Source of the DNA: Enterococcus florum
Lineage (GTDB): Bacteria; Bacillota; Bacilli; Lactobacillales; Enterococcaceae
Length of the DNA stretch: 64,000 nt
Assembly (NCBI RefSeq): GCF_004309355.1
Contig: NZ_BJCC01000010.1
Location: 1-64,000, forward strand
Reading direction: 5' to 3'
How positions within the stretch are numbered: the first letter of the stretch is position 1; each line of letters opens with the position of its first letter. The position numbers and the translations under genes are program-made. Shown here piece by piece: positions 17,792 to 27,419 of this stretch. The notes beneath the pieces were generated by a model. The model saw only the letters and a program-made list of their open reading frames with translations, had not been told where the DNA came from and made no database searches.

Positions 17792-18934
17792 ATGATTTAT
17801 TTTGATAATAGTGCAACAACTGCTATTTTTCCACAGGCTTTAGATGCCTATGTAAAAACGAGTCAGCGAATCATCGGCAACCCCTCAAGTTTACACGAAC
17901 TAGGGACTCAAGCGCAGCGGTTGCTGCAACAGGCTCGGAAACAGATCGCTGATTTGCTTGCTGTTGAGGCAAGCGAGATCTTTTTTACCAGCGGGGGAAC
18001 AGAAGGAGACAATTGGGTGGTTAAAGGCACTGCCTTAGCTAAAAAGGAATTCGGCAATCATTTGATTATTTCAGGTGTGGAGCATCCAGCAGTCACGAAA
18101 GCAGCGATGCAGTTAACAGAACTCGGCTTTGAAGTGAGTGTTGCACCAGTAAATGAACAAGGCTTTGTAAGGGTTGATCAGCTGGCTGCCTTGATTCGTC
18201 CAGAAACGATTCTGGTTTCGATCATGGGAGTCAATAATGAAATCGGTGCGATCCAGCCAATTCAAGCGATCAGCACATTGCTGGAGAACTATCCAACGAT
18301 CCATTTCCATGTGGACGCTGTTCAGGCGATCGGCAAGGTGGCGCATGCCATTTGGCTGACATCGCGAGTTGATTTTGCGACGTTCTCGGCTCATAAATTT
18401 CATGGACCGAGAGGAGTAGGATTTATTTACTGGCGTCAAGGCAGAAAATTATCGAATTTGTTGAATGGCGGTGGTCAAGAGGGCGGATTCCGCAGCAGTA
18501 CCGAAAACGTCCCAGGAATCGTTGCCATGAGCAAGGCTTTGCGTTTGTACATGGAAAAAATCGCGGAGCGTCCAGCGCACACGAAGGTGATCCGCAGCTA
18601 TTTGAAAGAAGCTTTATCCAGCTATGAAGGCGTCACGATTTTTTCTGGCGAGACCGATTTTGCCCCGCACATTTTATGCTTCGGTTTAAAAGGAATTCGG
18701 GGGGAAGTAATGGTCCATGCGTTTGAAGAGAAACAGATCTATCTTTCCACGACCAGTGCCTGCTCTAGTCGTAAGAAGCTCGATAGTTCAACACTTCATG
18801 CGATGAATGTGCCGCACGAGAAAGCGACGACTGCCGTTCGTATTAGTTTAGATGAAGCAAATACGATAGCGGAGGCAGAACAATTTATGGTAGTATTCAA
18901 TCACTTGTACAAAAAATTTGCCAAGATCGGCTAA
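17792..18934 (+). CDS. Cysteine desulfurase (NifS/IscS family, thiI partner)
   Basis: A 380-residue pyridoxal-phosphate enzyme that takes sulfur from cysteine. The PLP lysine is Lys202 in FSAHKFHGPRG, the substrate loop cysteine is Cys324 in STTSACSSRKK, and the start YFDNSATT and TSGGTEGDN (near residues 66-74) are family signatures. Because thiI follows after 39 bases, it is probably the dedicated sulfur donor for tRNA 4-thiouridine, like NifZ of Bacillus subtilis, rather than the SUF desulfurase. The start has GAAGGTC upstream. Confidence 0.92.
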   Translation: MIYFDNSATTAIFPQALDAYVKTSQRIIGNPSSLHELGTQAQRLLQQARKQIADLLAVEASEIFFTSGGTEGDNWVVKGTALAKKEFGNHLIISGVEHPAVTKAAMQLTELGFEVSVAPVNEQGFVRVDQLAALIRPETILVSIMGVNNEIGAIQPIQAISTLLENYPTIHFHVDAVQAIGKVAHAIWLTSRVDFATFSAHKFHGPRGVGFIYWRQGRKLSNLLNGGGQEGGFRSSTENVPGIVAMSKALRLYMEKIAERPAHTKVIRSYLKEALSSYEGVTIFSGETDFAPHILCFGLKGIRGEVMVHAFEEKQIYLSTTSACSSRKKLDSSTLHAMNVPHEKATTAVRISLDEANTIAEAEQFMVVFNHLYKKFAKIG

Positions 18935-18973
18935 TGGTTGTTATCGAAGAGTTCATTTTAAAGGAGAATACAC

Positions 18974-20185
18974 GTGCAATATACTGAAATTATGGTTCGT
19001 TACGGCGAACTTTCAACCAAAGGGAAAAACCGTCGCAGTTTTATTATGCGGCTTGCTCAAAACGTCCGAGGTGCTCTAGCGGAATTTCCTGCAATCAAGA
19101 TTCATGCGGACCGTGATCGGATGCATTTGATTTTAAATGAGGCAGACAGTTCTTTGATTATTCCTAAATTGCAAAAAGTTTTCGGTATCCAAAATTTTTC
19201 TCCTAGTATTCAGGTTGAAAAAACACCGGAAGCCATTCAGGCATCCGCTCAAGAAATCATGCAGACAATCTATACGGGAAAAGAGACATTTAAGATTACG
19301 GCGAAACGCAGTGATCATAGCTTTGAATTGGATAGCAATGAGATCCAGCAGTTCCTAGGAAAAGCGATTGTTGAGCAGTTTCCAGGAATCCGAGCACAAA
19401 TGCGGCAACCTGATATCAATCTTCGGGTAGAAATCAGAAGAGATGGCGCCTATCTTTCTTATGAAACGATCAAGGGTGCAGGCGGACTGCCTGTAGGGAC
19501 AAGCGGAAAGGGAATGTTGATGCTTTCTGGTGGCATCGATTCTCCAGTTGCCGGATATTTGTCTATGAAACGCGGCGTGGAGATCGAAGCTGTTCATTTT
19601 GCCAGTCCTCCTTACACTAGCGAACAAGCTTTGCAAAAGGCAAAAGATCTAACCGAAAAATTGACGCCTTATGTCGGCAGCATTCAATTTATCGAAGTGC
19701 CATTTACTGAAATACAAGAGGAAATCAAGCAACATACGCCCCAAGGATACTGGATGACCTTGACCAGACGAATGATGCTGCGATTGACGGATGCGATTCG
19801 AGCAAGGCGTCATGGGCTGGTGATCATCAATGGAGAATCTTTAGGTCAAGTGGCTTCGCAAACGTTGCATAGTATGGTAGCGATCAATGAGGTAACCAAT
19901 ACGCCGATTATTCGGCCAGTCGCAACGATGGATAAGCTGGAAATCATCGAGTTGGCAGAATCGATCGACACGTTCGAATTGGCGATCCAGCCTTTTGAAG
20001 ACTGCTGTACGATTTTTGCACCTCCTCAACCTAAGACACGTCCGAAAATGGAGAAGGTTTTAGAACTGGAAAAACGCTTGGACATCGATGGGATGATGGA
20101 ACGTTGTTTAGGCGGACTAAAGATCGAAGCCATCACGCCTGAACAAACCAACGAACAAATGGACGAATTTGCAGATTTGCTGTAG
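18974..20185 (+). CDS. thiI: tRNA uracil 4-sulfurtransferase ThiI
   Basis: Makes 4-thiouridine at position 8 of tRNAs. It has the N-terminal ferredoxin-like/THUMP region (about residues 1-165) and an ATP pyrophosphatase domain with the PP-loop [11 protein letters not shown] near 183-193. At 403 residues it lacks the C-terminal rhodanese domain of the E. coli enzyme, as is usual in Firmicutes, where the adjacent desulfurase supplies sulfur. Translation begins at GTG after AAGGAGAA. It is co-transcribed with the upstream desulfurase. Confidence 0.94.
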   Translation: MQYTEIMVRYGELSTKGKNRRSFIMRLAQNVRGALAEFPAIKIHADRDRMHLILNEADSSLIIPKLQKVFGIQNFSPSIQVEKTPEAIQASAQEIMQTIYTGKETFKITAKRSDHSFELDSNEIQQFLGKAIVEQFPGIRAQMRQPDINLRVEIRRDGAYLSYETIKGAGGLPVGTSGKGMLMLSGGIDSPVAGYLSMKRGVEIEAVHFASPPYTSEQALQKAKDLTEKLTPYVGSIQFIEVPFTEIQEEIKQHTPQGYWMTLTRRMMLRLTDAIRARRHGLVIINGESLGQVASQTLHSMVAINEVTNTPIIRPVATMDKLEIIELAESIDTFELAIQPFEDCCTIFAPPQPKTRPKMEKVLELEKRLDIDGMMERCLGGLKIEAITPEQTNEQMDEFADLL

Positions 20186-20224
20186 GTCATTTTGAATAAT
20201 TTCAAAGAGTGTAAACGCCGTGCG

Positions 20225-20262
20225 AAAGGGTGAGGAAGATTCGATGCTTTCTTGCCTTTTTG
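20225..20262 (+). terminator. Probable terminator of thiI
   Basis: An imperfect stem (AAAGG and GGAAG on one arm against CTTTC and CCTTT on the other, with an internal loop) is followed by TTTT. Confidence 0.45.
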
Positions 20263-20264
20263 CA

Positions 20265-20293
20265 TTGTCACAACGAACAATCCGTGTTAGAAT
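20265..20293 (+). promoter_or_regulatory. SigA-type promoter of rex
   Basis: TTGTCA (20265-20270), a 17-base spacer and TAGAAT (20288-20293). Confidence 0.7.
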
Positions 20294-20298
20294 AAATA

Positions 20299-20314
20299 TG
20301 TGAACTTATTAACA
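20299..20314 (+). promoter_or_regulatory. Possible Rex operator at the rex transcription start
   Basis: TGTGAACTTATTAACA resembles the Rex palindrome (TTGTGAA ... TTCACAA), with a perfect left half TGTGAA and a right half TTAACA that has one mismatch. It covers the expected start site of the rex promoter, which suggests autorepression when NADH is low. Confidence 0.45.
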
Positions 20315-20327
20315 AAGGAGACCGCTC

Positions 20328-20981
20328 ATGGATCATTTAATCGAAAAACCCAAGCTGTCAAAAGCAACCACAAAACGTTTGTCCTTGTATTTGCGTTGCT
20401 TGAAGGAATTGCAAAAAGAAGGCGTTCAGCGAATCAAGTCTTCAGATTTCAGCCAAATGACTCATGTTGGCTCTGCCACGATCCGTCGCGATTTTTCACA
20501 GTTGGGTGAACTAGGGCGCAGCGGTTATGGCTATGATGTGACCTATTTGATCAGTGTGTTCAGCAGTATTTTAGATACGATCGAAGAAAAACGGATCGCA
20601 TTGATCGGGTGCGGGAACCTGGGACAGGCGTTAGTCAATAATAATTTTCGGCGCAACGATAATTTAAATATCGTTTGTGCTTTTGATAATGATTCCGACA
20701 AGGTCGGACAAGTATTCAACGGAGTCGAGGTGTACTCGATGGAACTGCTGGATCAAGTACTTGCGGAAAAAAAAGTTACTGTAGCTATTTCGACGGTACC
20801 TAGTCATCATTCGCAGGCGGCAGTCGAAAGAGTCGTTAAAAATGGCATCACTGCCATCTTGAGTTTTGCTCCAGATCCGATTAAGGTTCCTGAGGGAGTG
20901 ACCGTTCATTATATTGATTTGACAACCGAATTACAAACCTTGATTTACTTTGACGAATTGGCTCAATCACAAAAAAGGTAG
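20328..20981 (+). CDS. rex: Redox-sensing transcriptional repressor Rex
   Basis: A homodimeric repressor that senses the NADH/NAD+ ratio and controls fermentation and respiration genes. Residues ~1-80 form a winged helix (SSDFSQMTHVGSATIRRDFS) and ~85-200 a Rossmann fold with the dinucleotide motif GCGNLG near residue 92. The 217-residue length is normal. AAAGGAGACC precedes the ATG. It is a single-gene unit, followed by the valS T-box promoter, and has a possible operator over its own start site. Confidence 0.94.
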   Translation: MDHLIEKPKLSKATTKRLSLYLRCLKELQKEGVQRIKSSDFSQMTHVGSATIRRDFSQLGELGRSGYGYDVTYLISVFSSILDTIEEKRIALIGCGNLGQALVNNNFRRNDNLNIVCAFDNDSDKVGQVFNGVEVYSMELLDQVLAEKKVTVAISTVPSHHSQAAVERVVKNGITAILSFAPDPIKVPEGVTVHYIDLTTELQTLIYFDELAQSQKR

Positions 20982-20984
20982 CTC

Positions 20985-21013
20985 TTTACAAGTTGTCCGC
21001 TTCATTGTACAAT
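20985..21013 (+). promoter_or_regulatory. Promoter of the valS T-box leader
   Basis: TTTACA (20985-20990), a 17-base spacer and TACAAT (21008-21013). Transcription would start near 21020. Confidence 0.7.
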
Positions 21014-21019
21014 GACTCA

Positions 21020-21251
21020 TACGAAGATCAAGAGGAGTACGACTTTTCGCTGTGATAGAGAGAGAATGACTGGTGGAACATTCTTACAGTGAGTTTCGGA
21101 AGGTAGCTTGGGAGTATTGCTTTTTGAAGAAGAGTAGAAAAGCACGAGTCATGAGCGTTAATTCATGGTTAAGCGGCAGATTTTTTCTGCAATTTAGGTG
21201 GTACCGCGTAGTTTACGTCCTAAAACACATTTGTGTTTTAGGGCTTTTTTT
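21020..21251 (+). promoter_or_regulatory. Valine T-box riboswitch of valS
   Basis: A T-box leader that reads uncharged tRNA. It contains the GA-rich motif (GATAGAGAGAG near 21054), the tRNA-binding T-box AGGTGGTACCGCG (21196-21208) and a terminator hairpin at 21217-21244 (CCTAAAACAC/GTGTTTTAGG) with a T run. In my reading of Stem I, CTTTT pairs with GGAAG and AGTAC with GTATT, leaving GTA at 21103-21105 as the specifier, a valine codon. Uncharged tRNA-Val would stabilise the antiterminator and allow valS transcription. Confidence 0.9.
21217..21251 (+). terminator. Regulated terminator of the T-box
   Basis: The stem GTCCTAAAACAC/GTGTTTTAGGGC is followed by seven T. Its 5' arm starts just after the T-box sequence, as needed for switching with the antiterminator. 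Confidence 0.85.
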
Positions 21252-21335
21252 GTGAATCAAAAACGAACGCTAGACAAGCAGCAGCTTGTTGAAAAGTTCC
21301 GATTTGCACATTTAATCAATCAAGGAGGCAGTTCA

Positions 21336-23972
21336 ATGACTGAAAATTTACCAACAAAGTTTAGTCCGCAAGAAGTAGAAGCCGGACGTTACCAAAAGTG
21401 GTTGGATGAGGATCTGTTTAAACCATCCGAGGATCCACAAGCAAAACCTTACTCGATCGTGATTCCGCCGCCAAATGTCACTGGAAAGCTTCACTTAGGC
21501 CATGCCTGGGATACGACCCTGCAAGATATGATCATTCGCCAAAAGCGGATGCAGGGCTTTGACACACTTTGGCTGCCCGGGATGGACCATGCAGGGATCG
21601 CTACTCAAGCGAAAGTTGAAGAGAAGCTGCGGGAGCAAGGGATTTCTCGCTATGACCTTGGCCGTGAGAAGTTTGTTGACCAAGTGTGGGAGTGGAAAGA
21701 AGAATATGCTGGACACATTCGCGAACAATGGGCAAAATTAGGGCTTTCGCTAGATTATCAACGAGAACGCTTTACACTGGATGACGGCCTATCTGATGCA
21801 GTACGCAAAGTATTTGTATCTCTTTATGAGAAAAAGCTGATTTATCGTGGGGAGTACATTATCAACTGGGATCCACAAGCGAAAACCGCTTTGTCAGATA
21901 TTGAGGTAATCCATAAGGATGTCGAAGGCGCCTTTTACCATTTGTCTTATCCGCTTGCTGACGGCAGCGGTACGCTGGATTTGGCTACGACTCGCCCAGA
22001 GACCATGTTGGGCGATACGGCTGTAGCTGTTCATCCAGAAGACGAGCGGTACCAGCAATACATTGGAAAAACAGTGATCCTGCCGTTGATGGACAAGGAG
22101 ATTCCTGTAATCGCTGATGAGTATGTTGACCGTGACTTTGGAACCGGAGTAGTAAAAATCACTCCAGCACACGATCCAAATGACTTCGAAGTAGGCAATC
22201 GTCATGAATTGCCTCGAGTGAATGTGATGAATGAGGATGGAAGCATGAATGATCTCGCGGGCAAGTATGCGGGAATGGACCGGTTTTCTGCTCGTAAAGC
22301 CATCGTGAAGGATCTAGAAGAACGAGGACATCTAATCAAAATTGAAAAAATGGTGCACAGCGTGGGACATTCCGAACGAACAGGTGTTGTAGTTGAACCG
22401 CGTCTGTCCACGCAGTGGTTTGTTAAAATGAAGCCTTTAGCAGATCAAGCGATTCAAAATCAGGACACCGACGACGCAGTGAATTTCTTCCCGCCACGAT
22501 TTGATCAAACATTCTTGAGCTGGATGGAAAATGTGCATGACTGGGTGATTTCTCGTCAATTGTGGTGGGGCCATCGTATTCCAGCGTGGTACCACAAGCA
22601 AACAGGTGAAATGTATGTTGGCATGGAGGCGCCTGCGGATATAGAGAATTGGGAACAAGATCCAGATGTTTTAGACACTTGGTTCAGCTCTGCGTTATGG
22701 CCATTTTCAACCATGGGCTGGCCAGATACGGACAGCGAAGACTATCAACGATATTTTCCAACGAATACCTTGGTGACGGGCTATGACATTATTTTCTTCT
22801 GGGTAAGTCGTATGATCTTCCAAAGCCTGGAGTTTACAGGGGAGCGTCCGTTTGAAAACGTACTGATCCACGGATTGATTCGTGATGAGCAAGGTCGGAA
22901 GATGAGTAAATCCCTAGGCAACGGGATCGATCCGATGGATGTGATCGAGAAATACGGAGCAGATGCTTTGCGCTGGTTCCTGTCAACAGGATCAGCACCA
23001 GGACAAGACGTTCGCTTCAGCTATGAAAAGATGGATGCAGCGTGGAACTTTATCAACAAAATTTGGAACGCTTCTCGCTTTGTGATCATGAATATCGAGG
23101 GCTTCACCACGGCAGATAGTGATCTATCCGGGGAGAAGACTGTCGCCGATCGCTGGATACTGACACGCTTGAATGAAACGATTGAAAAAGTGACTCGTTT
23201 GTTTGACCAATTTGAATTCGGCGAAGCCGGCCGTCAGCTATACAATTTCATGTGGGACGATTTCTGCGACTGGTACATTGAAATGAGCAAGGAGGTTCTC
23301 TATGGAGAAGACCAAACCGCTCAAAAAACCACGAAGAGCATTTTGGTGCATGTACTCGATCAAACATTGCGCTTGCTGCATCCAATCATGCCTTTTGTAA
23401 CGGAGACTATTTGGGAAAAGCTTCCCCACGAAGGAAGATCACTGGTAGTTGCAGAGTATCCGGCCGTCCATGAAGCCTACAATGACGAGACTGCTGCAAA
23501 GGGCATGGAGGTATTGACCGAACTGATTCGTTCCGTGCGTAATATTCGTGCAGAGGTCAATACACCATTGTCGAAACCAATCACGTTGCTGATCAAAACC
23601 AGTGACGCGGCTATCAATGATTTCTTAGTAGAAAACACCAGTTATATTGAACGCTTCTGCAACCCGGAAGAGTTGGTAATCAACAGTAAGATCGAGGCAC
23701 CAGACTTAGCCATGTCTGCAGTATTGACAGGAGCAGAGATCTACCTGCCGTTAGCAGGCTTGATCAATATCGAAGAAGAGATTCAACGATTGGAAAAAGA
23801 GTTAGGCAAATGGACCGCTGAAGTGAAACGTGTTCAAGGAAAATTGGCAAATGAACGCTTCGTTGCCAATGCTCCGGAACAGGTGGTCGAGGAAGAACGA
23901 ACAAAAGAAAAAGATTATTTAGAAAAACAGGCAGCTGTTCAAGAGAGAATCGCTAGTCTGCGTACGATTTAA
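21336..23972 (+). CDS. valS: Valine--tRNA ligase
   Basis: Charges tRNA-Val. The class I signatures are clear: the HIGH-type motif LHLGH at residues 52-56 (in [13 protein letters not shown]) and KMSKS at 522-526. An editing domain lies between, an anticodon-binding domain follows, and the C-terminal ~65 residues form the coiled coil typical of ValRS. Length 878. The open frame extends back into the T-box, but AAGGAGG before the ATG at 21336 and the family start ([12 protein letters not shown]) set this start. Controlled by the T-box at 21020-21251. Confidence 0.96.
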   Translation: MTENLPTKFSPQEVEAGRYQKWLDEDLFKPSEDPQAKPYSIVIPPPNVTGKLHLGHAWDTTLQDMIIRQKRMQGFDTLWLPGMDHAGIATQAKVEEKLREQGISRYDLGREKFVDQVWEWKEEYAGHIREQWAKLGLSLDYQRERFTLDDGLSDAVRKVFVSLYEKKLIYRGEYIINWDPQAKTALSDIEVIHKDVEGAFYHLSYPLADGSGTLDLATTRPETMLGDTAVAVHPEDERYQQYIGKTVILPLMDKEIPVIADEYVDRDFGTGVVKITPAHDPNDFEVGNRHELPRVNVMNEDGSMNDLAGKYAGMDRFSARKAIVKDLEERGHLIKIEKMVHSVGHSERTGVVVEPRLSTQWFVKMKPLADQAIQNQDTDDAVNFFPPRFDQTFLSWMENVHDWVISRQLWWGHRIPAWYHKQTGEMYVGMEAPADIENWEQDPDVLDTWFSSALWPFSTMGWPDTDSEDYQRYFPTNTLVTGYDIIFFWVSRMIFQSLEFTGERPFENVLIHGLIRDEQGRKMSKSLGNGIDPMDVIEKYGADALRWFLSTGSAPGQDVRFSYEKMDAAWNFINKIWNASRFVIMNIEGFTTADSDLSGEKTVADRWILTRLNETIEKVTRLFDQFEFGEAGRQLYNFMWDDFCDWYIEMSKEVLYGEDQTAQKTTKSILVHVLDQTLRLLHPIMPFVTETIWEKLPHEGRSLVVAEYPAVHEAYNDETAAKGMEVLTELIRSVRNIRAEVNTPLSKPITLLIKTSDAAINDFLVENTSYIERFCNPEELVINSKIEAPDLAMSAVLTGAEIYLPLAGLINIEEEIQRLEKELGKWTAEVKRVQGKLANERFVANAPEQVVEEERTKEKDYLEKQAAVQERIASLRTI

Positions 23973-23980
23973 ACTGTTTT

Positions 23981-24012
23981 AGAGCTGGAGAGCGATCTCC
24001 AGCTCTATTTTT
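23981..24012 (+). terminator. Terminator of valS
   Basis: A perfect stem AGAGCTGGAGA/TCTCCAGCTCT with a 4-base loop is followed by ATTTTTA. Confidence 0.88.
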
Positions 24013-24103
24013 AAAAAAATTGCGAGCAAGAGTGCTTGACTAGACCATGGGTTCAAAACAAAGCAGAATTGAGAAGCCCTTCTTTCGATGCAAAGCAGAA
24101 CTC

Positions 24104-24112
24104 TGGTATACT
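24104..24112 (+). promoter_or_regulatory. Extended -10 promoter of folC
   Basis: TGGTATACT, an extended -10 element about 20 bases before the folC start codon; only a weak -35 (TTCGAT) is present. Confidence 0.5.
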
Positions 24113-24131
24113 AGAAGAGAGGTGATGGAAA

Positions 24132-25451
24132 GTGACGATCAATGAAGCAATTGAATGGATCCACAGCCGGAAAAAATTCGGCTCTAGACCTGGGTTGGAA
24201 CGTGTTCAAGCTTTGCTGGATCGAGTAGATAATCCAGAGAAAAAACTGCCCGTAATCCATATCGCGGGAACCAATGGAAAGGGTTCAACGATTGCTTACC
24301 TTCGTACGATGCTGGAGGAGACTGGACTGACTGTGGGCAGCTTTACTTCTCCCTATATTGAATTTTTTAACGAACGAATTGCGATCAATGGTGAAGCGAT
24401 TTCGGACGAAGAGTTGATTGAATGGGTGGAGAAGTATCAGCCTATCGTGGATGACTTGGATCAGCAGCCGGAAATCAATGGGATTACAGAGTTTGAAGTT
24501 CTGACTGCGTTAGCTCTAGATTATTTCCTGACAAAAGCAGTGGATGTTGCCGTTGTAGAGGTTGGATTAGGAGGGCTAATGGATTCGACGAATGTTGTCC
24601 AGCCTATATTGACTGGCATTACCACGATAGGATATGATCATACAGAAATATTAGGCGATACTTTAACGGCAATCGCCCAACAAAAGGCAGGGATCATTAA
24701 AAAGCGAATTCCAGTGGTCACTGGGAATATTCCTGCTGAAGCATTAAAAGAGATCGAGAACAAAGCACAGAAGGAATCCGCTATGCTATATCGCTATCAA
24801 CAGGAATACGCTGTAACCTATCTGCGCCCAGACAAACAGTGGGGGGAATGGTTTGATTTTAGAGACGAAACAGTCGGAAGAATCAAACAGCTGCGTGTTG
24901 GTTTATTGGGTCGGCATCAGGTGGAAAATGCGGGAGTAGCTATTGAATTGTATCGATTGTACTGCCAGCAAAAGAAAGTGCCGTTTGAAGAAAGAAATGT
25001 ACGCAACGGATTGTTGAAAGCAACCTGGCCTGCACGGATGGAAAGAATCAGTCAAGAGCCCTTAGTCATTTTGGATGGCGCTCATAATGACCACGCAATC
25101 GAACGTTTAGTGGAGAACCTCAAGAAAGAATTTGGACATTATCGGATAAAAATTTTGTTCTCTGCGCTAGAAACGAAAAATATCGATCAGATGTTGAAAG
25201 ATCTTCATCAGATTCCGAAAGCACGAATTTATATTACGACCTTCGACTATCCCAAAGCTTTGGACCTTAGCCATTTCGATGATCGGGAGAATCAGGCATT
25301 TACAGTGGTATCGATGTGGCAGTTTGGCTTAGCAGAATTGTTGGAGTCGATGGAGGAAGACGATTTACTATTGGTTACTGGCTCTTTGTACTTCGTTTCA
25401 GAAGTACGTCAACTATTATTAAACTTAGGAGGAAGCGATGAAAAACATTAA
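24132..25451 (+). CDS. folC: Bifunctional folylpolyglutamate/dihydrofolate synthase
   Basis: Adds glutamate to folates and may also make dihydrofolate. A Mur-ligase-like ATP site is seen in HIAGTNGKGST (about residues 43-54), with SFTSPYI shortly after, and the central domain motif VEVGLGGLMDSTN near 143-156 is a FolC signature. The C-terminal domain has LDGAHND near 318. Length 439 is normal. The start is GTG after GAGGTGATGG. Its 3' end overlaps the next gene by 14 bases, implying translational coupling. Only the glutamylation role is certain from family membership. Confidence 0.92.
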   Translation: MTINEAIEWIHSRKKFGSRPGLERVQALLDRVDNPEKKLPVIHIAGTNGKGSTIAYLRTMLEETGLTVGSFTSPYIEFFNERIAINGEAISDEELIEWVEKYQPIVDDLDQQPEINGITEFEVLTALALDYFLTKAVDVAVVEVGLGGLMDSTNVVQPILTGITTIGYDHTEILGDTLTAIAQQKAGIIKKRIPVVTGNIPAEALKEIENKAQKESAMLYRYQQEYAVTYLRPDKQWGEWFDFRDETVGRIKQLRVGLLGRHQVENAGVAIELYRLYCQQKKVPFEERNVRNGLLKATWPARMERISQEPLVILDGAHNDHAIERLVENLKKEFGHYRIKILFSALETKNIDQMLKDLHQIPKARIYITTFDYPKALDLSHFDDRENQAFTVVSMWQFGLAELLESMEEDDLLLVTGSLYFVSEVRQLLLNLGGSDEKH

Positions 25452-26097
25452 GGGCGTTATCTTTGACATGGATGGCTTGATTTTCGATACAGAAGCGATC
25501 TATTACAAGGTGCAGCAGGAGACCGCGGATCGGTTGGGGATCCCATTTTCGAAGGAAATCTACTTGGAGTATATCGGGGTCGCCGATGAAGAAGTTTTTG
25601 TGGACTTGCATGAACGTTACGCGAGCCATGGAAAAGAACTTGTTCAGCAATTTATCGATGAAAGCTGGGGGGAAACACATCGCATCTTCAAGGCAGGCGA
25701 AGTTGAGCTGAAGCCTGGGGCATTGGAACTTCTGCAATTTTTAGAAGAAAACCAAATTCCTCGAATCGTGGCGTCCAGCAATGTGCGTCCAATCATTGAG
25801 GTTCTTTTGGAACATGCCCAGATTCGCGACAAATTTCAAGGGATCGTTTCTGCGGAAGATGTTCAACTGGCCAAGCCTGATCCCGAGATTTTTATGATCG
25901 CTAGAGAACGTTTGGGAACGGAAGCTGAAGAAACATTGGTATTGGAAGACGCTCATCATGGTGTGATGGCAGCTGTTGGTGCGGCTATCCCTGTCATTAT
26001 GGTTCCTGATTTGATCCCACCTTCAGAGGAACTAAAAGAAAAAACAGAAGCTGTTTTTACCAGTCTCCATGACGTGATCGACTACATTCAAGCATAA
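25438..26097 (+). CDS. HAD-superfamily phosphatase (beta-phosphoglucomutase-like)
   Basis: A 219-residue HAD hydrolase with a small alpha-helical cap. Motif I is FDMDGLIFDTE (Asp10 and Asp12), motif II falls in VASSN near residue 108, the motif III lysine is in LAKPDPEIF, and motif IV is LEDAHHGVMAA. This group acts on small sugar phosphates; the substrate cannot be set. It starts inside folC with AGGAGG upstream and ends before the hairpin at 26101. Confidence 0.88.
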   Translation: MKNIKGVIFDMDGLIFDTEAIYYKVQQETADRLGIPFSKEIYLEYIGVADEEVFVDLHERYASHGKELVQQFIDESWGETHRIFKAGEVELKPGALELLQFLEENQIPRIVASSNVRPIIEVLLEHAQIRDKFQGIVSAEDVQLAKPDPEIFMIARERLGTEAEETLVLEDAHHGVMAAVGAAIPVIMVPDLIPPSEELKEKTEAVFTSLHDVIDYIQA

Positions 26098-26100
26098 TCC

Positions 26101-26144
26101 AAACTCCTTTGCGTATGTTAAAAAAAACGCAAAGGAGTTTTTAT
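26101..26144 (+). terminator. Terminator-like hairpin carrying the radC RBS
   Basis: The stem AAACTCCTTTGCGT/ACGCAAAGGAGTTT is followed by TTTAT. It would end the folC-HAD transcript. Its 3' arm holds AAAGGAG, which is the radC Shine-Dalgarno sequence, seven bases before the ATG. Confidence 0.7.
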
Positions 26145-26682
26145 ATGGAAAAATCATTGCTTCTGCAAGAGCTGCCGGAAAGTTCTTGGCCTAGAGAACG
26201 ACTATTGAAGGAAGGAGAGCGGCACCTGAGTGATCAGGAACTGCTGGCAATCATGCTGCGCAATGGCTCTCGATCCCAGCATGTGATGGATTTGGCGGGA
26301 ATGATCCTGAAGGAGGTCTCAACACTGTACGATTTGAAACAATTGACTCTCGAAGAATTGATGGTCTTCAAAGGAATCGGAAAAACCAAAGCGATCGAAT
26401 TAAAAGCGATGATGGAATTAGGTACACGAATCGAGCGTTCCCGGCAGCCCAAGTATGGGAAGGTTCATTCGAGCTTTGCGATCGGACAGCACCTGATGAA
26501 CGAGTTGAGAGGACTGCAGCAGGAGCACCTGGTGGCACTGTTTCTCAATACAAAAAATGAGATCATCCAGCAAAGAACGATCTTCATCGGCTCGTTAAAT
26601 CAAAGTATTGCTCATCCCCGCGAGATTTTTCGAGAGGCAGTCAGAGTAAGCGCTGCTCGAATTTTATTAGGCCATAATCATC
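26145..26682 (+). pseudogene. radC: radC, 5' exon (gene split by a group II intron)
   Basis: The RadC/UPF0758 protein, a DNA-repair-associated family with an N-terminal helix-hairpin-helix region (MVFKGIGKTKAIELKA, about residues 66-81) and a C-terminal JAB/MPN-like metal domain. The exon reads to the first part of the metal motif, GHNH, and the next codon is cut after its first base. The 3' exon at 29472-29623 supplies the rest. Exons of 538 and 152 bases add to 230 codons (229 residues), the normal RadC size. Without splicing, the frame runs into the intron and stops at 26726, losing the rest of the metal site. RBS AAAGGAG before ATG 26145 fixes the start. Confidence 0.9.
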
Positions 26683-27419
26683 GTGAGACACGTTCGCAAT
26701 TGAAAAGATTGCGCACTTACTCTTAGATATTTTTTTAAAGAGAGTCGTGAACTCTTTGCTTGATAGGTGAAATGAGGGAGTAACGCCCCAAAGCGCCTAC
26801 TCTGATACTCCGACATGCATCATTCTATATATTGAGAATGGGGTGTGAATCTCGGTGAAGTCGGCTGAAAGATACCGTCTGTTGATAAAAAAAATAGTGA
26901 ACGGCAACGAAATCTCTCTAGCGGTAGAGGGTGTATCTGATAGGCCGGGAGTCGTTAAACTTGATAGGGTGAGAATGTGATAAAACACTGACGAACCAGT
27001 GAATGAAATGTCTATAAGTGGCGAGCACTCAGAAATGAGTACGTGGCTAACAAGTAAGTTAGCTGTATTCCGTGGGCGAGTACCTATGGTGGTTCCGAAA
27101 GCTCCATGCACAGTTACAGGCTGTGGAGAGGATACTAGGCAAGAGTTGGCACCTAAGTCGAGAAATAAGATAAAGCAAAGGGAACGTGGAAAGCTGTCAT
27201 CGTGGAGAGAATATACTCGATGAAGCGATTTTAAGGGGAATCCCAAAGAGGAAACTTAAATTTATGACAGTGAGAGTGGAGGCACGAGCGAAGAAGTTTC
27301 TGTAATGGAAATGGAGCAACAGCCTCTAGCCGTTAGTTTGACATACTTCAACTCAGTCATAACAAAGGATTCTGGTATGACTCAAAAGGTCACGTACCGA
27401 TAAGGGAGCGTGATAGACC

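Noticed and set aside
26797-27246. Reverse-strand open frame of 149 codons inside the intron
   Set aside because: It lies in the structured RNA part of the group II intron before the maturase gene, has no RBS and no recognisable domain.
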